DNA of 7,376 nucleotides from Pseudomonas sp. UBA5782 (GCA_002418465.1 DIEE01000032.1:2344-9719), one strand, 5' to 3'. Shown: positions 1 through 7,052, counted from the stretch's first letter. Notes: generated by a model from the letters alone, not told the origin. Numbers and translations: made by a program.

Positions 1-2542
1 GGAACGGGCCGTCGACCAGCGCGCCCATCGAGAACAGGTGGCCGACGCCGTCCTGCAGCATGATGAACGGGCTGACCCCGCTGTTCGGCGGCGAGCCGGC
101 CGGATAGTCGGGCACGTCGGCGCCGGCCCAGGCGCTGCCGTCCCAGTGCAGGAAGGCGCGTTTGGGGTCCCAGGGCTTGCCGGCCGGGTCGGCGGAGGCG
201 CGGTTGTAGAGCAGGCGGCGATTGGCCGGCCAGGCGAAGGCCCAGCCCGGCGTGTTGCCGAAACCGGTGTCGGTGTTGTCGCGGCGCGCCATCATGTTGC
301 CGGCCGGCGTCCATTGACCGGTGTAGATCCAGCACAGGCTGCTGGTGCTGCCGTCGTCGCGCAGGTGGGCGAAGCTGGAAAGCAGTTCGCCCTTTTTCGC
401 AAGCGGTTTGCCGGTGTCGTCGTACAGGTCGGCCAGTGCATAGCCGTTGATCTGCTTGGCGACCTCTTCCGGGTGCGGGTTTTCCGGGTCGTGGTACGCC
501 CAGTCCAGATTCAGCAGCGGCTCGGGGCAGGTGCCGCCTTCCTTCTGGTACAGCGCGCGCAGCTTCATCATCAGGCTGCCGAGTGTCTTGCCGTCGTGCT
601 GTGCCTCGAACGGCGGCACCTGCGCGGCCGCGTGCCACTGCAGCCAGCGCGCGGAGTTGGCGATGGAGCCGTCTTCTTCGGCGAAGCAGGAGGACGGCAG
701 GCGGAACACGGTGGTCTGGATATTGGCCGGATTGACGTCGTTGAACTCGCCGTGGTTCTGCCAGAAGGACGAGGTTTCGGTGGTCAGCGGGTCGATCACC
801 ACCAGGTACTTGAGCTTCGCCAGACCCTCGCGCACCTTGCCCGAGGAGGCGGCCGCGGCGATCAGGTTGAAGCCCTGCACGAGGTAGCCGTTGACCTGGC
901 CCTTGTGCATCTGCTCGACGTAGGCCATCACGTCGTAGGCGCGGTCCCACTTGGGCAGCCAGTCGTAGCCGAAGTCGTTCTCGGCGGTGGCGTTCTCGCC
1001 GTACATGCCCTTGAGGAAACTGACCATGAACTTCGGCGTGTTGCGCCAGAAGTTGATCTGCTTGTCCACCAGGGTCTTCGGCGTGCGTTCGTCCAGGTAG
1101 GTCTTCAGCGACTGCTGGCTGTCGCTCGGCAGCGTCAGATAGCCCGGCAGCATGTTGGCCAGCACGCCCAGGTCGGTGAAACCCTGCACGTTGGAGTGGC
1201 CGCGCAGGGCGTTGATGCCGCCGCCGGGCATGCCGATATTGCCGAGCAGCAGTTGCACGATGGCCGAGGCGCGGATGATCTGCGAGCCGCCGACGTGGTG
1301 GGTCCAGCCCAGCGCGTAAAGGATGCTGGTGGTGCGGTTCGGCACGCTGGTGCTCGCCAGCTTCTCGCAGACGTGCAGGAAATCCTCTTTCGGCGTGCCG
1401 CAGATGCTGCTGACCATTTCCGGTGTGTAGCGCTCGACGTGCTTCTTCAGCAGGTTGAACACGCAGCGCGGGTGTTGCAGGGTCTCGTCACGCAGGGCGA
1501 AGCCGTCGGCGTCCAGCTCGTAGGCCCAGGAGGCGCGGTCGTAGGCGCGCTTGCCGGCGTCGTAGCCGCTGAACAGGCCGTCCTCGAAACCGTAGTCCTC
1601 GCGCACGATCAGCGCCGCGTTGGTGTAGGCCTTGACGTATTCGTGCTGGATTCGGTCGTTGTTCAGCAGGTAGTTGGCGACGCCGAGCAGGAAGGCCGAG
1701 TCGGCACCGGCACGGATCGGCGAATAGAAGTCCGCCACCGCCGCGCTGCGGTTGAAGCGCGGGTCGACCACCATCAGATGGGCGTTGTTGCGCGTCTTGG
1801 CTTCGATCACCCATTTGAAGCCCACCGGATGCGCTTCGGCCGGGTTGCCGCCCATCACCAGGATCACGTCGGCGTTCTTGATGTCGACCCAGTTGTTGGT
1901 CATCGCGCCCCGTCCGAACGACGGCGCCAGACCTGCGACCGACGGCCCGTGGCAGAGGCGGGCCTGGTTTTCCAGGTGAACCATGCCCAGGCCGCGGGCG
2001 AACTTGACGTCGAGCATGCCGGTTTCGTTGCTGGCGGCGGACGAACCGAGAAAGCCGGTGCTGGCCCAGCGGTTGACCAGCTGGCCTTTGTCGTTGCGTT
2101 CGATGAAGTTGGCGTCGCGGTCGTCCTTCATCAGGCGGGCGATGCGCTCGATGGCTTCGTCCCAGCCGATGCGCTTCCATTCGTTGCTGCCGGCTTCGCG
2201 CACCTCGGGGTATTTCAGGCGTTGCGGGCTGTTGATGAAGTCCACCAGGCCCGAGCCCTTGGGGCACAGCGAGCCGCGGCTGACCGGGTGATCGGGGTCG
2301 CCTTCGACGTGGAAGATCTTGGCGTTGGCGTTCTTCGCTCCGTCGCCGAGGCTATAGAGCAGCACCCCGCAGCCGACCGAGCAGTAGGTGCAGTTGTTGC
2401 GGGTTTCCTTGGCGCGCAGCAGCTTGTACTGGCGCGACGGGTCCGCATTGGCGATGCCCGGAGCGAAGCCTAAGGTGGCGACGCTGGCGCCGGCGACGCC
2501 GACCGTGCATACCTTGAAAAACTGTCTTCTGCCTATCTGCAT
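1..2542 (-). CDS. fdnG: Respiratory formate dehydrogenase catalytic (alpha) subunit, Cys variant at the Sec site, 3' end outside window
   Basis: This is the molybdenum bis-MGD subunit that oxidises formate to CO2 in the periplasm and passes electrons through an FeS subunit and a cytochrome b subunit to quinone. About 847 codons are visible with no stop; E. coli FdnG has about 1015. The start ATG follows a good ribosome site (GGGAGA). Residues 1-33 form a Tat signal (R5-R6-Q-F-F-K) with a likely AxA cleavage at 31-33. The [4Fe-4S] ligands are Cys51, Cys54, Cys58 and Cys93. The active-site residues matching E. coli Sec196, His197 and Arg446 are Cys197, His198 and Arg447. Residue 197 is encoded by TGC instead of TGA, although a SECIS-like hairpin follows it. 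Similarity to recalled E. coli FdnG is high throughout what is visible. FdnG and FdoG cannot be told apart here, so the symbol is approximate. The beta and gamma subunit genes should lie beyond the left edge. Confidence 0.95.
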   Translation of the reverse strand, partial: MQIGRRQFFKVCTVGVAGASVATLGFAPGIANADPSRQYKLLRAKETRNNCTYCSVGCGVLLYSLGDGAKNANAKIFHVEGDPDHPVSRGSLCPKGSGLVDFINSPQRLKYPEVREAGSNEWKRIGWDEAIERIARLMKDDRDANFIERNDKGQLVNRWASTGFLGSSAASNETGMLDVKFARGLGMVHLENQARLCHGPSVAGLAPSFGRGAMTNNWVDIKNADVILVMGGNPAEAHPVGFKWVIEAKTRNNAHLMVVDPRFNRSAAVADFYSPIRAGADSAFLLGVANYLLNNDRIQHEYVKAYTNAALIVREDYGFEDGLFSGYDAGKRAYDRASWAYELDADGFALRDETLQHPRCVFNLLKKHVERYTPEMVSSICGTPKEDFLHVCEKLASTSVPNRTTSILYALGWTHHVGGSQIIRASAIVQLLLGNIGMPGGGINALRGHSNVQGFTDLGVLANMLPGYLTLPSDSQQSLKTYLDERTPKTLVDKQINFWRNTPKFMVSFLKGMYGENATAENDFGYDWLPKWDRAYDVMAYVEQMHKGQVNGYLVQGFNLIAAAASSGKVREGLAKLKYLVVIDPLTTETSSFWQNHGEFNDVNPANIQTTVFRLPSSCFAEEDGSIANSARWLQWHAAAQVPPFEAQHDGKTLGSLMMKLRALYQKEGGTCPEPLLNLDWAYHDPENPHPEEVAKQINGYALADLYDDTGKPLAKKGELLSSFAHLRDDGSTSSLCWIYTGQWTPAGNMMARRDNTDTGFGNTPGWAFAWPANRRLLYNRASADPAGKPWDPKRAFLHWDGSAWAGADVPDYPAGSPPNSGVSPFIMLQDGVGHLFSMGALVDGPF
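1922..1941 (-). promoter_or_regulatory. Bacterial SECIS-like hairpin just downstream of a TGC codon
   Basis: On the coding (minus) strand, count from the first base of codon 197 (1954) as nt 1. Nt 14-16 (CGG) pair with nt 31-33 (CCG). U17 is bulged. Nt 18-20 (CGC) pair with nt 28-30 (GCG). The loop is AGGUCUG (nt 21-27). In the E. coli fdhF SECIS the functional features are the bulged U17 and loop bases G23 and U24 at the same distance from UGA, and all three are present here. The stretch GCAGGUCUG (nt 19-27) is identical to fdhF as I recall it. Part of this is forced by the conserved protein sequence S-V-A-G-L. Whether SelB binds it is unknown. Confidence 0.7.
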
Positions 2543-2583
2543 ATGCTTCTCCCAAAACGGCGCATCACGGTTTGCGCCGGAAT

Positions 2584-2607
2584 GAGCGTGTGCTCGTGGC
2601 CACGCTC
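2584..2607 (-). repeat. Perfect 7-bp hairpin in the leader of the formate dehydrogenase gene
   Basis: The arms GAGCGTG (2584-2590) and CACGCTC (2601-2607) are perfectly complementary around a 10-base loop. The structure ends 42 bases upstream of the formate dehydrogenase ATG, in the gap after fdhD. There is no U-tract, so it is not a classical terminator. It could be a processing or stability element, or a regulator site. No protein-binding motif is recognised. Confidence 0.45.
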
Positions 2608-2640
2608 TGCTCTGTCTTCGTGGTGTTCCGGCCCCGCAGC

Positions 2641-2655
2641 CGTCCGCGGCGGACG
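2641..2655 (-). repeat. Perfect 6-bp hairpin just after fdhD
   Basis: The arms CGTCCG (2641-2646) and CGGACG (2650-2655) flank a 3-base loop, starting 13 bases after the fdhD stop codon. No T-run follows on the minus strand, so it is a poor intrinsic terminator. Partial attenuation or 3'-end protection of the fdhD message is possible. With the hairpin at 2584-2607, it fills much of the 126-bp gap before the formate dehydrogenase gene. Confidence 0.4.
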
Positions 2656-2668
2656 CTATCCGTTGTCG

Positions 2669-3505
2669 TCAGCTGTCAGGCGTCGGGCTGTAAACCCGTG
2701 CCAGGCTGCGTTGCGGCAGATGGATCAGGTTCAGGTTGTGCTGGCGCGCCCAGTCCACCGTCAGCGCGGTGGGCGCGGCGAGGCTGACCAGGCTGCCGAT
2801 ACCGGCACGCACGGCCTTGTGCAGCAGTTCCAGGCCGCAGCGGCTGGTGACCACGGCGAAGCCCTGGGTGGCATCGATACGCTGGCGGGCGAGGGCGCCG
2901 ATCAACTTGTCCAGCGCGTTGTGCCGGCCGATGTCCTCGCGACACAGGCGTATCTCGCCCTGTGCATCGACGAACAGCGCCGCATGCAGCGCACCGCTGT
3001 GTCGCGCCAGCGTCTGCGCATCGCCAATGCGCTCGCGCAGGCCGTGCAGGTGGACGGCATCCGGCAGCGGCGAACGCGGCAAGCTGGGCAGCGACGGCAG
3101 CGCCTGTTCGAGGCTGTCGACGCCGCACAGGCCGCAGCCACTGCTGCCGGCCAGTTGCCGACGCTGCTGCTTGAGTTGCCAGAAGGCGCGGCTACCGATC
3201 GACAGATCGGCGTGCCAGGCTTCGCCCTGTCCCTCTAGACGAATGTCGTAGATTTCATCGATCCGCTGGACGGTTCCGCTGCTTCGAGTGAAGCCGACAA
3301 CGAAATCCTCCAGGGCATCGGGCGAGACCATCATCACCGCATGGGCGAGGCCGTTGTAGCTGATGGCGAGTGCGATTTCGCTGGCCAGGGCGGTTTCGTC
3401 GGAGGCTTGCGAGGCGTCTATTCCGGCATATCGGTAAACGCGGGAGACATCGGCGGGCGCCTCCGTCTGAGGCGTAGACCGGCAGGTGGAACTCGGCTTC
3501 GGCAT
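2669..3505 (-). CDS. fdhD: Formate dehydrogenase accessory sulfurtransferase FdhD
   Basis: FdhD takes persulfide sulfur from a cysteine desulfurase and delivers it to the bis-MGD cofactor, which formate dehydrogenases need for activity; it acts in the cytoplasm before Tat export. With the start at 3505 the protein has 278 residues, like E. coli FdhD (about 277). Visible family hallmarks are Y50-N-G-L-A-H-A-V-M-M, the G-C-G-L-C-G motif with Cys124 and Cys127 as the sulfur-carrying pair, E190-D-I-G-R-H-N-A-L-D-K, and S221-R. The start is uncertain. An in-frame ATG at 3580 would add 25 residues, but that extension has low GC, is unlike the family and overlaps a TATAAA promoter candidate. Neither start has a strong ribosome site. 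The gene is transcribed toward the formate dehydrogenase gene 126 bp downstream, a functional pairing that supports an operon. Confidence 0.93.
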   Translation of the reverse strand: MPKPSSTCRSTPQTEAPADVSRVYRYAGIDASQASDETALASEIALAISYNGLAHAVMMVSPDALEDFVVGFTRSSGTVQRIDEIYDIRLEGQGEAWHADLSIGSRAFWQLKQQRRQLAGSSGCGLCGVDSLEQALPSLPSLPRSPLPDAVHLHGLRERIGDAQTLARHSGALHAALFVDAQGEIRLCREDIGRHNALDKLIGALARQRIDATQGFAVVTSRCGLELLHKAVRAGIGSLVSLAAPTALTVDWARQHNLNLIHLPQRSLARVYSPTPDS

Positions 3506-3539
3506 GGAAAACACACTGCGGCAATTTGGCGGTGGCGAG

Positions 3540-3567
3540 TTTATATCCTCTTTAACTGTAAGGCTAA
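3540..3567 (-). promoter_or_regulatory. Candidate sigma-70 promoter for fdhD
   Basis: On the minus strand TATAAA (3545-3540) is a good -10 hexamer. A weak -35, TTAGCC (3567-3562), sits 16 bases upstream. Transcription would begin near 3533, giving a leader of about 28 bases to the ATG at 3505. The stretch is clearly AT-richer than its surroundings, as expected in a divergent promoter region. The -35 match is poor, so an activator or another sigma factor may be involved. Confidence 0.35.
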
Positions 3568-3676
3568 TCCCGTGTTTCATCGTCGCCCCATCTTTCGATC
3601 GGGCAACTTACTGGCGCAGGTCGCCTCCTATGTTCTTTACGGCCAACCCGCGCCGCCGAAACGAGGAGAGTCCGTC

Positions 3677-3928
3677 ATGGGTCAACGCGTTTTCGATAAT
3701 CACCGCGCCTGGTCCGGTGCCATGCAGGATGGCGACACCATCAAGGCCTTCGTCATGGTCCTCGGCGAGAGAGGGCTGCACGACGGCGTCTACGAAATCA
3801 CCGCCAACGTGGAATTCCCCGATCTGCCCACCGCCGAGCGCACCGCGGCGGCGATCATCGACCGCATCACCACCATCGACGAGGAGGGGATTCCCTGTTT
3901 CGGCGTCGATGACGAAGCGGACGAATGA
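3677..3928 (+). CDS. Small conserved-looking hypothetical protein (83 aa)
   Basis: I do not recognise this protein. It is supported as a gene by a strong ribosome site (AGGAGAG six bases before the ATG), high-GC codon use like its neighbours, and a position divergent from fdhD with no better frame. It has 83 residues, no signal peptide and no membrane segment. It has a single Cys at position 74, alternating hydrophobic stretches (for example I22-K-A-F-V-M-V-L) suggestive of a small alpha/beta fold, and a strongly acidic end (D78-D-E-A-D-E). It is probably cytosolic. The reading frame continues upstream to an ATG at 3341, but that part is antisense to fdhD and is not believed. Its link to formate metabolism is only positional. 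Confidence 0.72.
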   Translation: MGQRVFDNHRAWSGAMQDGDTIKAFVMVLGERGLHDGVYEITANVEFPDLPTAERTAAAIIDRITTIDEEGIPCFGVDDEADE

Positions 3929-4020
3929 CCGGGGATTGGTGCCGCGATGACTTGAGTACTGTATGGATGACCAGCCATCATGGCCGCGTCCCCTAATGGC
4001 CAGCGCGATACTCCGGCCGT

Positions 4021-4045
4021 CGGCAGTTCCGTCCCCGGGCTGCCG
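4021..4045 (+). terminator. Weak candidate terminator hairpin after the 83-aa gene
   Basis: CGGCAG (4021-4026) pairs with CTGCCG (4040-4045). An inner CCG/CGG pairing closes a 4-base loop with a small internal bulge. A moderately T-rich but interrupted stretch follows. It lies 92 bases after the stop of the 83-aa gene. The perfect structure at 4085-4115 is the far better terminator, so this one may be incidental. Confidence 0.25.
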
Positions 4046-4084
4046 CTTTCTAATTTCGCTTTCCCCGGTTTTGCACGCACGACG

Positions 4085-4115
4085 AAAAAGGGCTGACCCA
4101 TGGTCAGCCCTTTTT
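4085..4115. terminator. Perfect bidirectional intrinsic terminator
   Basis: AAAAAGGGCTGACC (4085-4098) and its exact complement (4102-4115) form a 14-bp stem with a 3-base CAT loop. The GC-rich core GGGCTGACC is flanked by A5 on one side and T5 on the other, so both transcripts end in a hairpin plus U-tract. It stops minus-strand transcription 31 bases after the 59-aa membrane protein gene (stop at 4147) and plus-strand transcription from the 83-aa gene. It is placed between converging genes, as expected for a shared terminator. Confidence 0.92.
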
Positions 4116-4146
4116 CTTTGCGGGAGAGTTTATGAAGAGTCGGCGC

Positions 4147-4326
4147 TCAGTGGCCGTGCAGTGGTCTGCCGTGGGTGTGGCGGCGACGCTCGGCAGGGGT
4201 TTCCTGCGGCTTGTTCTGCGGAGTCGGATGGTGCCGGCGGCTCAGCCGCAGCATGCCCCAGAGCATCGCGAGGGCAACGGCCATCCAGGCACATATCAAC
4301 ATGACGATCATGAGTACGGGAGACAT
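4147..4326 (-). CDS. Small single-pass membrane protein with His-rich tail (59 aa)
   Basis: I do not recognise this protein. The start ATG at 4326 follows a GAGGA ribosome site at good spacing. The frame is open further upstream into the antisense of pqqF, but the ribosome site and the immediate hydrophobic segment fix the start here. Residues 2-27 form one membrane helix rich in M, V, L, I and A, with two Trp (14 and 23). Residues 28-59 are polar and basic (RLSRRHHP, ERRRH) and end in HTHGRPLHGH; there are six His in total, four in the last ten residues, which might bind metal. By the positive-inside rule the tail should be cytoplasmic. A strong terminator follows 31 bases downstream and the gene diverges from pqqF, so it appears monocistronic. 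Confidence 0.7.
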   Translation of the reverse strand: MSPVLMIVMLICAWMAVALAMLWGMLRLSRRHHPTPQNKPQETPAERRRHTHGRPLHGH

Positions 4327-4427
4327 CGTCTTATCCTCGGTAACGGAACTTGTCCGTGTATTGAGTAGACCCTCGCCGACGAAAAGGTTTCCCCGCTGTG
4401 CGGCCATGGGCCATCCCTGCCGCCCAA

Positions 4428-4447
4428 CGGCGCTCTTTTCTGCGCCG
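4428..4447. repeat. Inverted repeat in the pqqF upstream region
   Basis: CGGCGC (4428-4433) and GCGCCG (4442-4447) are exact complements around the 8-base loop TCTTTTCT. It lies in the 186-bp stretch between the 59-aa gene and pqqF, 65 bases before the pqqF ATG. A smaller inverted repeat, ACGGA/TCCGT with a 5-base loop, lies at 4343-4357. Either could be an operator or a leader hairpin. I see no convincing -35/-10 pair for either divergent gene here. Confidence 0.35.
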
Positions 4448-4512
4448 AAGGTCTTCTTGCCTGCGCCTGCGCGCTCATCGATGCTGGCGGTTCCCATTCC
4501 AAGGACCGTTGC

Positions 4513-7017
4513 ATGACCGATACCGCCGAGCACGCGCCCCTGGCCCATCGCCACCTGAGGCTGGACAACGGCCTCGCCGTGACCCTGCTGCAGGTGCCCC
4601 AGGCCTTGCATTGCGCGGCCTGGGTGCGGGTGGCGGCGGGCAGCCACGATGAGCCGCGCGCCTATCCGGGGTTGGCGCATTTCCTCGAACACCTGCTGTT
4701 TCTCGACAGCGCGCATTTCGCCAGCGGGCCCGGCTTGATGGCCTTCGTCCAGGCCGCCGGTGGTCAGGTGAACGCCAGCACTCAGGCGCGCCACACCGAT
4801 TTCTTCTGCGAAGTACCGCCCGCCGCGCTGGACGGCGCACTGGCGCGGCTGTTCGACATGCTCGCCGCCCCGACGCTCGACCCCGAAGCGCAGCGGCGCG
4901 AGCGCGAAGTGCTGCAAGCCGAGTTCCTTGCTCGCAGCGAGGATCGTGAAACCCTGATGGATGCGGCGCTGGGCCTGGCGCTGGTGACGGATCATCCGCT
5001 CGGCGACTTCCACGCCGGCAATCGCGACACGCTGCCGCTGGAAGACGCGGGCTTCCAGCAGGCGTTGTGCGGTTTTCACCGGCGTTTCTACCAGGCCGGG
5101 CAGGCGCATCTGCTGATCGCCGGCGCGCAACCACTGGACGAGCTGGCGGCGCTCGCCGAACGCCACGGCCAGCACCTGCCGCGCGGTGAGCCGATGGTCA
5201 CGCCAGAGCCGCTATTGTCTCTGGAGCCGGTGCACATCCGGTTGCAGATGCCCGGTCCTGCGCAGCTCGCCCTGTACTTCCCGCTGGAACCGCCGACAGG
5301 CGCCGAGGCCACGCTGGAGTGTCTGTTGCGGATGTTGTTTGACCCGCCGCCAGGTGGCTTGCAGGCCACCCTGCGGGCGCGTGGATTCGCCGAACGCGTG
5401 TCGACGCGGCGGGTTTATCGGGCGGGTGCGCAGGTGTTGATTGCCGTGGATATCACCGGCGTTCCGGATGATGAGGCGATTGAAGCGGAGATCGTCGCTT
5501 TGCTGTTCTCCTGGCTGGATTTCTTCGCCGCACAGGGCGACTGGCGCGATGCACGAGACCGGCAGGCGCGTGCCCGGTCGATCCGCTGGCAGACCTGCTC
5601 GGCCCTGGATGCGCTGCGGATGACGGTCGAGCAGGGCGGCTCGGCCGCCATCCGGGCAGAGGACCTGGCCGCGCTGCTGGAGCAACTGACGCCGCGCAGG
5701 CTGGTATCGGTCGCCACGACGAAATGCGATCTGCCACTGCTCGGGCGGCCGGGTTTCGCGCTGCGTGCCAGACGCTCGGATGCCCTGGCGGGCGATGCCG
5801 GCGAGCCGCCGGTCTGGCGCCTGCCGCAGCTCAATCCGTACCTGGCGTCTGCCACTGCGCCGCCGCCCGGCGTGCCGACCACGCCCGCCGCTCTGCAGTG
5901 GCAAGCGGATGACAATCTCCCTGAAGGACATGCGGCGCTGTTCCTACGCTGGCAATGGGCGATGCCGGTCGGCGGCGTGTTCGCCGCAGCGGTGCAGTCG
6001 GCATTGGCGCCGATCGCCCAGGCCGCCAGCGAGGCGGGTATCGAGCTGCGCCTGCGGTGCATGGCGCAGGTCTGGCAGCTCAGCCTGAGCGGTCTGGCGG
6101 CCGCACTGGATCGCGTGCTGCCCGATGCGCTGAAGCGCCTGCGCCAACCGTCGATGGATGACTGGCGCGAAGCATCGAATCCGAAACTGGCCTCGCCCGG
6201 CGGGATGCTGTTGCGACAACTGCTGGAGCGGTTGCCCAACGCGTTGCAAGGTCTGGTCGCGCCGGTATCCGGTTTGGCTCCGGAGCAGCTTGCGCAGGCC
6301 TGGGCGGATCTGCAGGCGCAGGTGCGCTGGGATGCCTTCGTCGTGGGCCGTCCTTCAGCCGCAATTGGCGGGTGCCTGGCGCAACTGCCCGGCGAGGCGC
6401 ATTTCGCCGCGCCTGCGACAGCCGTCGCGCGGCCGGCGCGGCGCTGGATCGAATCGCCTGGCCACGCGGATCAGGCGCTGCTGCTCTTCGCCGCGCAACC
6501 GGGGCTCGATGCGCCGGCAGAGGCCGCCTGGCGTCTGCTCGGCAGCCTGCTGCAGGGGGCGTTCTACAGCCATGTTCGCAGCGACCTGCAGCTCGGTTAC
6601 GGGGTTTACTGCGGCTATCGGCAGGGAGGCGGGGAGGCGGGCTTGCTGTTCGCCGTGCAGTCGCCGAACACCGCCGTGGCGCGGATTCTCGAGCATCTGC
6701 AGACCTTCCTCGATGACCAGCGCGAGGGCCTCGCGCAACTGAGCGATGCGCAGCTCGATGCCTTTCGCCAGCCCCTTGCGGCGCAACTGCTGCAGCCTCC
6801 GGCGACCTTTCGTGCACTGGCCGAGGCGCGCTGGTCGCTGCATGCCCAGCCAGGCAAGCAGCCCGCCGAACAGGTCGCGCTCTGCGTGCAGCAACTGACG
6901 CGTGCGCAGCTGCTGGACGCCCTGGATGCCTTGCGCCAGGCCAAGGCCGGCTGGCTGGTACTGGCCAACGCGCCTCGCCCGGATGCGTGCTGGACGCTTG
7001 GCTGTGCGGTCGATTGA
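4513..7017 (+). CDS. pqqF: PQQ biosynthesis M16-family zinc protease PqqF
   Basis: PqqF is a cytoplasmic pitrilysin/insulysin-type peptidase that works on the PqqA precursor peptide, from which the Glu-Tyr skeleton of PQQ derives. The protein has 834 residues, a typical Pseudomonas PqqF length and shorter than pitrilysin. The inverted zinc motif H56-F-L-E-H60 is intact, and a third ligand, Glu137, follows after exactly 76 residues, as the M16 signature requires. The N-terminal catalytic domain spans roughly 15-165, with a second M16 domain to about 350. The C-terminal half carries the substrate-clamping R689...G695-Y696 motif typical of the inactive half. The start ATG has an AAGGA ribosome site 7 bases upstream. 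No pqqA follows directly: a terminator and an exaC-like gene come next, so pqqF appears to be transcribed separately from the core pqq genes. Identity as PqqF over another M16 protease rests on overall sequence feel, length and the exaC neighbour. Confidence 0.9.
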   Translation: MTDTAEHAPLAHRHLRLDNGLAVTLLQVPQALHCAAWVRVAAGSHDEPRAYPGLAHFLEHLLFLDSAHFASGPGLMAFVQAAGGQVNASTQARHTDFFCEVPPAALDGALARLFDMLAAPTLDPEAQRREREVLQAEFLARSEDRETLMDAALGLALVTDHPLGDFHAGNRDTLPLEDAGFQQALCGFHRRFYQAGQAHLLIAGAQPLDELAALAERHGQHLPRGEPMVTPEPLLSLEPVHIRLQMPGPAQLALYFPLEPPTGAEATLECLLRMLFDPPPGGLQATLRARGFAERVSTRRVYRAGAQVLIAVDITGVPDDEAIEAEIVALLFSWLDFFAAQGDWRDARDRQARARSIRWQTCSALDALRMTVEQGGSAAIRAEDLAALLEQLTPRRLVSVATTKCDLPLLGRPGFALRARRSDALAGDAGEPPVWRLPQLNPYLASATAPPPGVPTTPAALQWQADDNLPEGHAALFLRWQWAMPVGGVFAAAVQSALAPIAQAASEAGIELRLRCMAQVWQLSLSGLAAALDRVLPDALKRLRQPSMDDWREASNPKLASPGGMLLRQLLERLPNALQGLVAPVSGLAPEQLAQAWADLQAQVRWDAFVVGRPSAAIGGCLAQLPGEAHFAAPATAVARPARRWIESPGHADQALLLFAAQPGLDAPAEAAWRLLGSLLQGAFYSHVRSDLQLGYGVYCGYRQGGGEAGLLFAVQSPNTAVARILEHLQTFLDDQREGLAQLSDAQLDAFRQPLAAQLLQPPATFRALAEARWSLHAQPGKQPAEQVALCVQQLTRAQLLDALDALRQAKAGWLVLANAPRPDACWTLGCAVD

Positions 7018-7018
7018 C

Positions 7019-7052
7019 GCGCCTGTCTTCGCGGCTCCGGGCGCTTTTTTTT
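7019..7052 (+). terminator. Intrinsic terminator of pqqF
   Basis: GCGCC (7019-7023) pairs with GGCGC (7040-7044) around a 16-base loop, directly followed by eight T residues (7045-7052). It begins just after the pqqF stop codon. The stem is short with a large loop, but the T-run and position make termination likely, which would separate pqqF from the aldehyde dehydrogenase gene. Confidence 0.7.

Noticed and set aside
38..2473. An 811-codon plus-strand open frame antisense to the formate dehydrogenase gene
   Set aside because: It is low-complexity in V, A, G, R, Q and H, the usual mirror of a high-GC gene. The minus strand gives an unmistakable formate dehydrogenase across the same bases.
2543..3238. 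A 231-codon plus-strand frame over fdhD
   Set aside because: It is antisense to FdhD, whose motifs are clear. It has no family resemblance and its start lies in the fdhD-formate dehydrogenase gap.
3963..4304. A 113-codon plus-strand frame
   Set aside because: It reads through the perfect terminator and then antisense to the membrane-protein gene. It has no ribosome site and looks like a random frame.
4327..5175. N-terminal extension of the 59-aa membrane protein to 342 residues on the minus strand
   Set aside because: The extra part is antisense to the pqqF catalytic domain and crosses its promoter region. The ATG at 4326 has its own ribosome site and starts the hydrophobic helix.
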